From: Bryobacterales bacterium
Lineage (GTDB): Bacteria; Acidobacteriota; Terriglobia; Bryobacterales; Bryobacteraceae
DNA length: 64,000 nt
Reading direction: 5' to 3'
NCBI GenBank assembly: GCA_020846745.1
Contig: JADLDI010000007.1
Coordinates: 1 to 64,000 of the forward strand
Shown: in pieces, positions 33,773-42,732 of the stretch
Numbering within the stretch: the stretch's first letter is position 1
Layout: every line of letters starts with the position of its first letter
Position numbers and translations under genes: made by a program
The notes under the pieces: model-generated
The model's input: the letters and a program-made list of their open reading frames with translations, nothing else
Told to the model about the DNA's origin: nothing
Databases searched by the model: none

Positions 33773-34863
33773 CTGTACATCTCCAGCGCTAAAGCGGCGT
33801 CGAAAGGCCGCGGATTGAATTGGCCGGTCCACTGTTTGGCGGCCAGGCCCGACAGCAGCGGCAGGTCGGGTTCGGGCACCTTGGCGTCGCGCAGACGTCT
33901 CGGCAATCCGGCCGCCTCGGCCATTTCATTCAAACGGTCGATGGAGAAGCCGGGCAGTTCGTCCCGATACTTCTCGACGCCGTTGAAGCCGACCACAGTC
34001 GCGAGCATCAGCGCGATCGCCACCCCATGCGTGGTCCCGTACCGGGCAGTCAGCGGATTAGCCGTCGCGTGGGTGGCGCCCAGCATCGATAACTCGACGG
34101 CCGCGCCGGCCAGGTACGCCCCGTACTGCATGGCGGCGGTCGCCTCCATGTCGCCGGGCTTGGCCAATAGCTTCTCGAAGTTATTACTTAGTAACCGCCA
34201 CGCTTCACGGCAACAGGCCAGCGAAGCCATGTTTCTCTTGGTTGTTACAGCGGTTTCCACAGCATGCGAGATGGCGTCGTACCCGGTGGCGGCGAGCAGG
34301 CGCCTGGGTTGCGTAGCCGCAAGTTCCGGGTCGAGAATTACCAGCCGGAAGGCCGCACCGGGCGCGCCGATCGCCATTTTGACGTGCGTGTCCGCGTCGG
34401 AAATGAGTGCGTGCGTCTGCGCTTCTGAGCCCGTGCCGGTGCTGGTAGAAATCCCGATCATCGGCAGCATGGGCCGTGTGGCCTTCCCGTAAGCGCCCCA
34501 ATAATCTTTGATCGTCCCGCCATTGGTCAGGATAAGGTTGATGCCCTTCGCGCAATCGAGCGACGATCCGCCGCCAAGGGCAACAATGGAATCCGGTCCG
34601 AACGCCGCCGCCGCTGCGCGCCCGCGTTGTATCTGCGCGGAATCCGGATTTTCGCCGAACTCCGAGAACACCATCACCGCCACTCCCTCTGCCTGCAGCG
34701 ATTCCATTGCCCGGTCGACATAACCGGCGAGGATCATTCCGGAATCCGCCACCAGCAAACTACGCCGGAAGCTGAGCGCTTTCGCGTGCTTACCTAACTC
34801 CGCAAAGGTCCCCGGACCAAACAACACAGTCGTTCGGGCATGAGAAACAAACCCCTTCACCAT
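33760..34863 (-). CDS. iron-containing alcohol dehydrogenase
   Basis: A 367-aa group III (iron-type) alcohol dehydrogenase. The NAD-binding region has FGENPDSAQIQRG and VALGGGSSLDCAKGI. Metal ligands are visible in TGYDAISHAVET (Asp and His), LGATHATANPL (His) and YGTTHGVAIAL (His). Related enzymes reduce lactaldehyde, maleylacetate or similar carbonyls. It lies 12 bp downstream of an HpaI-type aldolase, whose aldehyde product would be a fitting substrate. A stop-start overlap ties it to the PQQ-type gene. Confidence 0.9.
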   Translation of the reverse strand: MVKGFVSHARTTVLFGPGTFAELGKHAKALSFRRSLLVADSGMILAGYVDRAMESLQAEGVAVMVFSEFGENPDSAQIQRGRAAAAAFGPDSIVALGGGSSLDCAKGINLILTNGGTIKDYWGAYGKATRPMLPMIGISTSTGTGSEAQTHALISDADTHVKMAIGAPGAAFRLVILDPELAATQPRRLLAATGYDAISHAVETAVTTKRNMASLACCREAWRLLSNNFEKLLAKPGDMEATAAMQYGAYLAGAAVELSMLGATHATANPLTARYGTTHGVAIALMLATVVGFNGVEKYRDELPGFSIDRLNEMAEAAGLPRRLRDAKVPEPDLPLLSGLAAKQWTGQFNPRPFDAALALEMYRCAY

Positions 34864-34875
34864 CCGTTACTACCT

Positions 34876-35667
34876 CTAACTTACTTTTGGTGTGAACTGT
34901 ACGCCCAGCACTTCAAATTGTTTCCTGACATTGCGGAAGTAAGCCGTGAGGCCGAGCACATCCGCCCCGGAGGCAAGCAGTTTGCCTCCCTGCTCCATGA
35001 CGTTGACGGCTGCTTCCGCCGATACAGGCATCCCCCACGCTTTCCCGTGCTTGGCGCAAGCCGCCGCGGTGTCTTTCACCGCGTGCGCAATCTCGGGATG
35101 ATCGAACTGCCCCGGAGCGCCCAACGAATGTACCAGGTCCGCGGGACCGACGAACAATCCGTCAATTCCGGCTACGGATGCTATTTCATCGATCTGCGGG
35201 ATGGCTTCGGGATCTTCGATCTGCACCACCACGAATGTGTTGTCGTTCGCATGCTTCACATACTCGGCGGGCGACAGAAGACAGTAGGCGCCATCCGCAT
35301 TGCCGGAATCAAAGGCCCGGCGGCCGATCGGGTGGAAGCGCGTCATCTGCGCGATTTGCCGGGCTTCATCGGCTGAACCGCAATGCGGCACCATCAGCCC
35401 GGCGGCGCCCATCTCGAGCGGCCGAATGAGGTCGGAATAACTGCCCTTCGCCACGCGCACCATCACATCCATGTCGTGCATAGCGGCGGTCCGGATCAGG
35501 TTGCCCAACTGCTCCCAATCGAGCCCGATGTGTTCCTGACAAATCCAGAGGCAATCGAAGCCCATCAGCCCGATGATGTCGCAGATCACCGGGTCGGCTG
35601 TATTCATCTTTGTGATCATGACGGGCTGCCCGTCTGCCAGCTTTCGCCTCACTCGACTCGCGCGCAT
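34876..35667 (-). CDS. HpcH/HpaI-family class II aldolase
   Basis: A 263-aa TIM-barrel aldolase related to 2-keto-3-deoxy-L-rhamnonate and 4-hydroxy-2-oxoheptanedioate aldolases. Conserved segments are GFDCLWICQEHIGLDWEQL, RVAKGSYSDLIRPLEMGAAG, VVVQIEDPEAI (metal Glu) and GLFVGPADLVHSLG (metal Asp). It would cleave a 2-keto-3-deoxy acid into pyruvate and an aldehyde such as lactaldehyde. The co-transcribed iron alcohol dehydrogenase may then reduce that aldehyde. The pair suggests deoxysugar-acid catabolism; the first dehydrogenase and dehydratase of such a route are not nearby. Confidence 0.88.
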   Translation of the reverse strand: MRASRVRRKLADGQPVMITKMNTADPVICDIIGLMGFDCLWICQEHIGLDWEQLGNLIRTAAMHDMDVMVRVAKGSYSDLIRPLEMGAAGLMVPHCGSADEARQIAQMTRFHPIGRRAFDSGNADGAYCLLSPAEYVKHANDNTFVVVQIEDPEAIPQIDEIASVAGIDGLFVGPADLVHSLGAPGQFDHPEIAHAVKDTAAACAKHGKAWGMPVSAEAAVNVMEQGGKLLASGADVLGLTAYFRNVRKQFEVLGVQFTPKVS

Positions 35668-35727
35668 AGGTATCTCTATGAGAATACAGGATAAGCCGTT
35701 TTGCTAAACTGGCCCTGCGAGGACAGC

Positions 35728-36564
35728 GTGCGGGTTCTGGCAATACTAACCGTCTTGTTGCTGGGTCAGCCGGCCAAAGCGCAGATTGCTGTGCTCGGCG
35801 TCACCACGTCGGCGAACTTTGACAACGGTGTCCCGGCGCGGGGTGCGCTGGCTTCGCTGTTTGTGCGCGGGCTCGATATCGCAAAGGTGGTGGAAGCGAC
35901 AACGAAGCCGTTACCCATCGAGTTAGCCGGGGTTCGCTTGACCGTCGGTGGTGTCGCCGCGCCAATATTGGCGGTCATCCCAGGATCAAGTTACCAGCAA
36001 GTCAATTTCCAGGTCCCGGTAGATGCGCGTTTCGGAAGCCTTGATGTGGAGGTGATCCTCGAGGCTGGCGGCCGCCTCCTAACAACCTATCAGGCCACTC
36101 GCCCCTGGAGTCCCGGCGAGTTCTTCGCAGACCAGAATTACTACGCTATCCTGCAGCACGCCGCCGATTATTCCTTAGTAACTCGAGATGCTCCGGCACA
36201 CGCGGGTGAAACCGTGGTGGCATATTTAACGGGACTGCCGATGCCCGATCCGCCGGTTCCGTCGGGCTTCGCCGCGCCATTCGATCCGCTGGCCGTGCTG
36301 CCGTCTTACCGGCGTGCGGACAGTGCCGAAGAGTATTCGGTACTGCTTGACGGGCAGGCCGTGGCGCCGTTATTTATAGGCCTTGTCCCGGGGTTGGTGG
36401 GTGTATTCCAGATCAACTTCGCCATCCCGGCTCAGCAGGCGGGTGGCGACCGGCGCCTGGCGCTGCTGCGATCATCCTGCCGCGCGCTGTCGGGCAGTTG
36501 TGCGAACGGTGGCGGGTCGTGGGTAAGATACAATTCAACCGCGGTTCTGGTTCCTATTCGCTGA
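35728..36564 (+). CDS. secreted TIGR03437-like (Solibacter-type) protein
   Basis: About 278 aa from the GTG at 35728, which has GAGGA upstream and yields a clean signal peptide (VLAILTVLLLGQPAKAQ). The order FDNGVPARGALASLFVRGLD, LPIELAGVRLTVGGVAAPIL, YQQVNFQVPVD, GETVVAYLTGLP and VGVFQINFAIP matches the duplicated beta-sandwich I know as TIGR03437, which is heavily expanded in Solibacter. In that family the module usually ends long secreted proteins; here it stands almost alone. Function unknown. It is followed 4 bp later by a GH13 gene. Confidence 0.75.
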   Translation: MRVLAILTVLLLGQPAKAQIAVLGVTTSANFDNGVPARGALASLFVRGLDIAKVVEATTKPLPIELAGVRLTVGGVAAPILAVIPGSSYQQVNFQVPVDARFGSLDVEVILEAGGRLLTTYQATRPWSPGEFFADQNYYAILQHAADYSLVTRDAPAHAGETVVAYLTGLPMPDPPVPSGFAAPFDPLAVLPSYRRADSAEEYSVLLDGQAVAPLFIGLVPGLVGVFQINFAIPAQQAGGDRRLALLRSSCRALSGSCANGGGSWVRYNSTAVLVPIR

Positions 36565-36568
36565 ACAC

Positions 36569-37918
36569 ATGCTTATCTACGAATTCCATATGCTTCCGTG
36601 GCTGGCTGAGTTATCCACTCGTTATCAACAAACCATTTCCCTGGCGAACGTTCCACCGATCGAGTGGGACCAGTTACAACAGTTAGGAATCGACACCGTC
36701 TGGCTGATGGGTGTTTGGAAGCGATCGGAGGAGGGAATCCGGATCGCGCGGACGCTGCCAGAGTTACAACCTGAGTACAAGCGCGCACTGCCCGATTTCG
36801 AACCATCGGATGTCGCGGGCTCGCCCTACTGCATTGCGGATTACACAGTAGACCCCCAGTTAGGCGGCGAGGCGGGCCTCGCGAAAGCTCGAGCCGATCT
36901 GTCGTCGCGAGGCATCAAACTGTTGCTCGACTTTGTGCCGAACCACACGGCGCCCGATCATCGCTGGACCACCGAGCACCCCGAATATTACTTGCAGCCG
37001 CTGCGCCCCGGCCGCGACCCGCACTTTCCGCCGTGGACCGACACCGTGCAGTTGAACGCGTTTGCGGACGAGTATCGCTCGGCGGCGGTGGCCTCGTTAC
37101 GTCGCATGGCGGCCATGTGCGACGGCGTCCGTTGCGACATGGCAATGCTGCTGATTAGTAACGTGTTCTCACGGACATGGAACCTGCCGGCCCCGGCAGC
37201 GGAATTCTGGGAGACGGTTATTCCGGCCGTGAAGCAGACGCGCGCGGACTTCCTCTTCATTGCAGAGGCGTATTGGGACCTGGAGCCGGCACTGCTGGGC
37301 GAAGGTTTCGACTACTGCTACGACAAGCGCCTGTACGATCGTCTGGTGCATGAAAACGCGGCTTCGGTGCGTGCCCACTTGGGCGCGGATCTGAAGTATC
37401 AATCACGGCTCATAAGGTTCTTGGAGAATCACGACGAGCCCCGCGCGGCCGCAACGTTCGCGCCGGACCGGCACCGGGCGGCGGCCGTGGCAACCTACTC
37501 ACTACCGGGCGCGACGCTGATACACCACGGCCAGTTGCACGGGGCCAAGCGGAAATTGCCGGTCCAATTGCGTCGCTATCCACCCGACCGCACGGACCCG
37601 CGCGATCCGGACTTATACCGCTTTTACAAAGCCGTGTTGACCACGCGTCCAACCGCGACTAACTGGACACTGCTGACTACGTCTAATCCGTCGCTGCTCG
37701 CGTGGCTGTGGGAGGGCGGACCGCTGGTGATCGTTAACTTCTCCGATGCTATGGCAGAGGGTCGCGTACACATACCGAACCTGCCGGATTGCATACTGCA
37801 CGATCCGCACGAGGGCGTCACTTTCGAGCGTCGCGGGGCGGAGATGGCCGAACCGGGGTTGTGGGTGCGGCTGGCGCCGTATGCCTCGCATTACTTCGAA
37901 CTGGTCGTCGGTGGTTGA
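36569..37918 (+). CDS. GH13 alpha-amylase-family enzyme, cytoplasmic
   Basis: A 449-aa protein with no signal peptide. The four GH13 conserved regions are present: KLLLDFVPNHTAPDH, GVRCDMAMLL with the Asp nucleophile, FLFIAEAYWD with the acid/base Glu, and FLENHDEPR with the third Asp. The opening IYEFHMLPWLAEL is typical of small bacterial GH13 proteins acting on maltodextrin, trehalose or glucosyl transfer. A C-terminal beta domain ends in LAPYASHYFELVV. The specificity cannot be read from sequence. The 3' end overlaps the convergent selenoprotein gene by 28 bp. Confidence 0.85.
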   Translation: MLIYEFHMLPWLAELSTRYQQTISLANVPPIEWDQLQQLGIDTVWLMGVWKRSEEGIRIARTLPELQPEYKRALPDFEPSDVAGSPYCIADYTVDPQLGGEAGLAKARADLSSRGIKLLLDFVPNHTAPDHRWTTEHPEYYLQPLRPGRDPHFPPWTDTVQLNAFADEYRSAAVASLRRMAAMCDGVRCDMAMLLISNVFSRTWNLPAPAAEFWETVIPAVKQTRADFLFIAEAYWDLEPALLGEGFDYCYDKRLYDRLVHENAASVRAHLGADLKYQSRLIRFLENHDEPRAAATFAPDRHRAAAVATYSLPGATLIHHGQLHGAKRKLPVQLRRYPPDRTDPRDPDLYRFYKAVLTTRPTATNWTLLTTSNPSLLAWLWEGGPLVIVNFSDAMAEGRVHIPNLPDCILHDPHEGVTFERRGAEMAEPGLWVRLAPYASHYFELVVGG

Positions 37919-38973
37919 GACTTACGCGCCCGCGTGCGGTCCTGCTCGGCGATATAGAGCCGGTAATCGAGCGGGACGGTGACCGGAGCGTAGCAGATCT
38001 TGTCGTCGCAAGCCTGATAGTAGAACCACGCCTGAACCTTTAGCTCACGATCGGGAGTTAGCGCCGCTGCGATCTCTTTTGGCTGGCCGACAACAACTTC
38101 GCGTGTCAGCCGAAACTTGCCTTGGTAGACAGGAACTGTTTCATTGATGGCGCGCAGACGTAGCAGACGGCCCTTGGGATAACTGCCGGCCAGCGTCACC
38201 CAGGCGGGCGACTCCTGAATCTTCCAGTCGATGGGCTTATATGAATCCTGGACACCCGGCGCATAAACGTGCATGCCGGGCAATAACTCCACGTCAAGCC
38301 CAACGGTTACGCGGCTGCCGACGTAGGCTTTCGTATTACTCGCCCACGTGCGCAGTTTCAGGTGTTTGGTCGTAAGTTCACGCCCTTCTTCGCCCAGCAG
38401 TCCAAAGTCCTTGACAAGGATCGAACCGGCGGTGAAGCGCTCGCGATAGTCGTCTTCAAAATACTTTGATTTCACCGTTCCCTGCGCGTCGACAATGTAA
38501 GTACCCGGGAATGGAACCCCGAAGAACTGGTTATCTTCGGGGATGTTGGTGTTCAGGATGCCGAACGCGCGGATCACCTTCGAACCTTCGTCTGCAAGCA
38601 GTGGATATGCGAGCGATACACGGTCGCTGAACTGCTTCAACACCGCCGGCGAATCGTAAGTCACGGCGGCTACTTTCAAACCTTGCCTTTCGAACTCTTT
38701 GGCTTTCTCCCCTAACTCGACCAGTTGGGCTTTGCAGTAAGGTCACCAATCGGCGGACCGGACGAAAGCCAGTACCAGCCCGTTCGGCCCGCGTAGCGAC
38801 TCGAAGGTCTGCTCGCGTCCGCTCTGGTCTTTCAGCGTGAATGCCGGAATCCGCTCGCCTATCCGTGGACCCGTCTGCATGTTGCGGCCGGCGTCCGGCA
38901 CGGGGCGAACGCGCGGACGGTCCTGCGCGGTTAGCGCAACGGCGGTGAGCAAACTCAGTAAGACTAAGTTCAT
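37891..38973 (-). CDS. selenocysteine redoxin fused to a DsbD-alpha-like domain
   Basis: One 360-aa protein read through an in-frame TGA at 38743-38745 (residue 77). The signal peptide is LVLLSLLTAVALTAQ. The AhpC/TSA-type redoxin has GERIPAFTLKDQSGREQTF, LVLAFVRSADW, the TGA, then PYCKAQLVELGEKA. The active site is therefore UPYC instead of CPYC. The fold continues through LKVAAVTYDSPAVL and GVPFPGTYIVDAQGTVKS. Residues ~220-345 resemble the DsbD N-terminal domain (LLPGMHVYAPG, YYQACDDKICYAPVTVPL) with Cys322 and Cys327. The fusion suggests a periplasmic Sec-redoxin with its own thiol relay. It starts directly at the stop of the DUF4175-like gene, the last of nine co-directional genes. Confidence 0.85.
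38710..38729 (-). promoter_or_regulatory. bacterial SECIS hairpin of the redoxin-DsbD fusion gene
   Basis: Fourteen bases after the UGA, CCCAACU pairs with AGUU-A-GGG, a 7-bp stem with one bulged A, closing the 5-nt loop GGUCG at 21-25 nt. A loop beginning GGUC resembles the SelB-binding loop of E. coli fdhF. This is strong support for selenocysteine insertion. Confidence 0.75.
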
Positions 38974-41900
38974 CTACCGCGACTTACTCAGACGCCGGAA
39001 GTATTCGGCCACCGAATCGCGATAGCCGTTCGGAACCGTTGCCGGTGTTGCGCTACGCACATGGTTGCCGGACTGATCTTCCAACTTGCGGCGCAATTGC
39101 AACTCAAGCTGTTCGACGCCCGAGCGCATTTCGCTGATCACCTTATCGACCAGCGCCGGGTTTCCGGGGAAACGGCTGGGGTCCAGCCGCTGCATGTCAC
39201 GGATAAATTGCTGCACCTCTTTGCTCGCCTCGGCGTCACCGGCGAGTTCCTGACGAATAGTGGATAACTCGCGCATGCCCTGCTGCCAGGCTTCCTGCGC
39301 CCCGCGAACGCCGTTCGGGTCGGGCATGCGGCCCAACTCCGGCCGGTACCCGCCGCTGTTCATAGCGGAGAAATCGCCCTCCGCGCGGCCGCCACCCTGC
39401 CGTGCTTCGCGCATTCCTCCCTGCATTCCGCTTTGGCCGCCACGCTGACCGTCCTGGCCGCCGGGGTTCTGGTTTCCCATCTGCCCTTGGCCCTGCCCTT
39501 GTCCACGCTGGCCTTGCTGCCCCTGTTGGCCCGCCTGTTGACCTTGGCCTTGCTGCCCCTGTTGGCCTTGTTGCTGACCTTGTTGCTGCCCCTGCTGCCC
39601 TTGCTGGCCTTGGCCCTGCTGGCCGCCGCGCTGGCCGTTCTGCTCACCTGGCCGTCGGGTCAGCATCTCCATCCGATGGCGCATCTGCTCCAGGCGATTC
39701 AAAGCAGACTCGATACCTTCTTTGCCGCCCTGCTGCTGTTGCTTGTTGCCGCCGGCATTGCCGCTCATCCGCTGCTGCGCTTCTTTCACCTGTTCGCGTA
39801 ACCGCTCGAGCGAGTTATTAATGGTGGGTTCGCGCATCACGGCATACTGGCCGAGACCGCGCCGTATCCAATCCGCACTGTACTTCATGCGCAGGCCGAG
39901 TTCGTTCTGCTGCAAGTTACCCAAAGCTTCGCGAAGCTTCGAGGCAGCCGCACGCTCCGACCCGGCCAAGTCGCGCGCCGCTTCCTGTAACTGCTTTTCG
40001 AGCCGCTGCAAATCTTCCATCATCTTCTGGCGCTCGTTGGCGAGTTCTTCGTTCTGCTTCTTATCCCCCATCGCGCGGCCGATGCCCTGCTGCTGTTGCT
40101 GTTGAGCCGCCGCACCGTAAGCCTTGTTCAATTTCTGCGTCAGGTTCTGCTGTTGATTAGCGAGTTGCTCGGCTTTGTTGGCTAACTCGGCCATCTCATC
40201 GCCGGCCTGCTGTTGCCGCATGCTGCCCAACGCGTCTCGCGCTTCCTGTAGTCGTTCCGCCGCCCGCCGCGCTTCGGCATCGCTCTGCTGTCCGTTCTGG
40301 CCGGTCGCCTTGCGCATGTCCTCGGTTGCTTGCCGCAACCGCTCCAGCGCTTTCTGCACGCGCGGATCGATACCTGAGTTCCGCGCCATCTGCTGCTGCT
40401 GCCGTTGTTGCTGTTGCTGTCCGGATTGCTGGCTTGACTGCTGACCGGACTGTTGGGCCGATTGCTGCTGGCCCGATTGCGATTGCTGCCCTTGCGACTG
40501 GCTATTGCCCCCTTGCGACGGCTGCCCCTGACCCTGCTGCTGTTGCTGGCGGCTCATCTGCTCCATCTTGCGCTGTAACTGCTCCGCTTCGCGGCGCAAC
40601 ATCTCCTGCTGCCAGCGCTGCTGGAAGCTCTGTTGATTCTGCCGCTGTTGCTGCGCGAGTTCCTGCTGGCGGCGGGCGAGTTGCTCTAACCGCTGCAGGG
40701 CTTCGTCCACTTCTTTATTGCGCTGGTCCTGCTTGGCCGATTGCTGGCCGGTCTCGTACTGGTTCTTTTCCGTGTCGAGTTCAAGGTCGAATAAGTTCTC
40801 AAGGTCGCGCGCGGCGCCGCCACCTCCACCGCCGCCTCCGCGGCGTCCAAAAGCCACCTGTATCTTCCGGAACGTCGATTCGGCACGGAGCAGGTGCTGC
40901 AAAGCCTTCTGTTCGTCGGGCAGCGCAGCGCTCCAATTCTGAGACTTCAGCTTTTCAGAGGCTGCGCCCATGGCGTCTGCCGCCGCCGTCATATCTTTGG
41001 CGAAATTCCCGAACTCCTGGTTTTCCATCGAGAGTTCGCGGCTCTGCATGCGCTTGGCGAGCGACTTAGCCTGGTCGCGCAACTTAGTTTGCGTATCCGA
41101 GAGGAACTTCCCTGCCTCGGCCTTGTCCGCCGCGCTCTTGGCGTGGCTGTCGCGCTGCTGGTTGAAGGTCGCGGAAATGATTTCCTTTTGACGAGCCGAA
41201 ATACCGCGGCCATCGTTTTCTTCTCCGCCGCCCCCGCCACCTCCGCCCTGCTGCTGCGATTGCGAGTATTCGCGTTCAAACGGCTGGGCTTCGATAAACA
41301 GGATGTCGCTACGGGTAGTGGACCGTGCATCCTTAGCGGTAGCGTAGAGACTTACTAAGTCGCCGGGAACCAGCTTGAAATCTTCGAGCGCGATCAGCGC
41401 CTGGCCGGCCGACTGCTTCGAACCACGCTGCTTTAACAAACTGAGCTTCTTCTCTTCCCCCCCGTTGACTGAATAATGAACGGTGACTTCCTGCAAACCG
41501 AAATCGTCGTCGGCCTCAACGGCCACGGCGACTTCTTCAATGGGGCTGGCCTTATAGTCACGGCCCGGACGGCTGATGCGAATGGTCGGCGGGTTCTCTT
41601 TCTTTGCCTCAATAAAGAAGTCCTCGCTGATGCGGACCATCTGGTCTCGATCGCGCGTCGAGATGTGATACAGCCCGTCCTTTTCGATCTTGATTTTGCC
41701 GCGGGCAGTATTGCCTGTTACCGTGAGTTCGTTATTCTTCTCGTTGTCGACAACGATCGCGCTCTGGCCCAGCGGCTTATCGGTTTCGATTTCGAGCAGC
41801 GCTTCCGTTCCTTCCACGGCGCGCAAGTCGCCGCCTTGTTCTTCCACTACGTTCTGGAGGCCGGTCCAGGAGGGGAACTGGTAAGTAACTTTGATCTTCT

Positions 41901-42732
41901 TGATTGCCGGTAAGTCGATCGCGTTCAGGTTGAACCGCTCCGAGCGGACCGCGCCGGCTTCGACATAGTATTCGACGCTCTCCGGCAGGCCGGCAAACAT
42001 GAACTCGAACCCCGGACCACCGGGTTGCGGAGCCATCGGCACCTGTTCCCACTTTGAGGTCGAGTGATAGCGGGCGTACAACCGGACTTTGTCTGTTGAA
42101 ACTCCAACTAACTCAGCGGTAATTAGCTGATCGGCCTTTCGGCGAACGGTAGCGTTGCCGGGTTTCACATTCACGGCATAGAACGCTTTCACGTCACCCT
42201 TGGGCGTTCCGGCCCAAAGCAGCGATGCGCCATGCCCCATATAGCCGGGTCCCGCAAGAATCAGCCACAACAAAACACCCAGGGCCGCAAGCCCGGCAAG
42301 TGCGGCGCCTGCAAGCTTCGCGCCGGGAACCATCATGCTGGGTTCGGATTGGCGAGCCACTTCCATGGTGTCCATCGCCAACAGGTCGACAAACGGGTCG
42401 GCCGCGGGCGCACGGTCAACATACGTAATAAGTCGCTCCTCGAATGCGGGAAACACCTTTTCCGCGCGCGCAGCGGCCCGGCGGCGATTCAGCCGGATGA
42501 GGGGTTGTGCAAGGCCATAACCAACGGCAAGCGCGAGCACGATGAAAAGCGCAAGGCGCGCGCCCGTCAGGCTTTCCGCCGAGAATGCGTAGCGGTTGAC
42601 GATCCATACCAGCAGGACGGTGGCAACCAGCGCCGCCGCAACGACAAATGCCGCTCCGCCCAGCAGCGTGATCATTCGCAGGCGCCGCTCCAGACGCCGC
42701 AAATACTCGTTTAGCAGTTCGCGCGTATTCAT
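38974..42732 (-). CDS. DUF4175-like giant membrane protein with Gln/Gly-rich region
   Basis: About 1,252 aa from the ATG at 42732, which overlaps the upstream stop by 4 bp; a longer start is not needed. Residues ~20-75 hold two transmembrane helices (MITLLGGAAFVVAAALVATV; LALFIVLALAVGYGL), with a third near 155. A large periplasmic beta-rich part follows (IKKIKVTYQFPSWTG, VEADDDFGLQEVTVHY). Then come coiled-coil stretches and extreme low complexity: Gly-runs near 497 and 634 and Gln-rich blocks near 725-785 and 1025-1125. It sits next to BatA/DUF58/MoxR genes as in other acidobacteria. Possibly a periplasmic tether or scaffold. Confidence 0.75.
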   Translation of the reverse strand: MNTRELLNEYLRRLERRLRMITLLGGAAFVVAAALVATVLLVWIVNRYAFSAESLTGARLALFIVLALAVGYGLAQPLIRLNRRRAAARAEKVFPAFEERLITYVDRAPAADPFVDLLAMDTMEVARQSEPSMMVPGAKLAGAALAGLAALGVLLWLILAGPGYMGHGASLLWAGTPKGDVKAFYAVNVKPGNATVRRKADQLITAELVGVSTDKVRLYARYHSTSKWEQVPMAPQPGGPGFEFMFAGLPESVEYYVEAGAVRSERFNLNAIDLPAIKKIKVTYQFPSWTGLQNVVEEQGGDLRAVEGTEALLEIETDKPLGQSAIVVDNEKNNELTVTGNTARGKIKIEKDGLYHISTRDRDQMVRISEDFFIEAKKENPPTIRISRPGRDYKASPIEEVAVAVEADDDFGLQEVTVHYSVNGGEEKKLSLLKQRGSKQSAGQALIALEDFKLVPGDLVSLYATAKDARSTTRSDILFIEAQPFEREYSQSQQQGGGGGGGGEENDGRGISARQKEIISATFNQQRDSHAKSAADKAEAGKFLSDTQTKLRDQAKSLAKRMQSRELSMENQEFGNFAKDMTAAADAMGAASEKLKSQNWSAALPDEQKALQHLLRAESTFRKIQVAFGRRGGGGGGGGAARDLENLFDLELDTEKNQYETGQQSAKQDQRNKEVDEALQRLEQLARRQQELAQQQRQNQQSFQQRWQQEMLRREAEQLQRKMEQMSRQQQQQGQGQPSQGGNSQSQGQQSQSGQQQSAQQSGQQSSQQSGQQQQQRQQQQMARNSGIDPRVQKALERLRQATEDMRKATGQNGQQSDAEARRAAERLQEARDALGSMRQQQAGDEMAELANKAEQLANQQQNLTQKLNKAYGAAAQQQQQQGIGRAMGDKKQNEELANERQKMMEDLQRLEKQLQEAARDLAGSERAAASKLREALGNLQQNELGLRMKYSADWIRRGLGQYAVMREPTINNSLERLREQVKEAQQRMSGNAGGNKQQQQGGKEGIESALNRLEQMRHRMEMLTRRPGEQNGQRGGQQGQGQQGQQGQQQGQQQGQQGQQGQGQQAGQQGQQGQRGQGQGQGQMGNQNPGGQDGQRGGQSGMQGGMREARQGGGRAEGDFSAMNSGGYRPELGRMPDPNGVRGAQEAWQQGMRELSTIRQELAGDAEASKEVQQFIRDMQRLDPSRFPGNPALVDKVISEMRSGVEQLELQLRRKLEDQSGNHVRSATPATVPNGYRDSVAEYFRRLSKSR

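Noticed and set aside
38531..38749. 72-codon ORF over the Sec codon of the redoxin gene
   Set aside because: A different frame without homology; reading through the TGA gives a continuous redoxin instead.
39402..40105. Forward ORFs of Leu/Ala-rich, membrane-like composition opposite the Q-rich region
   Set aside because: They are complements of CAG/CAA-rich codons and would be artefactual transmembrane predictions.
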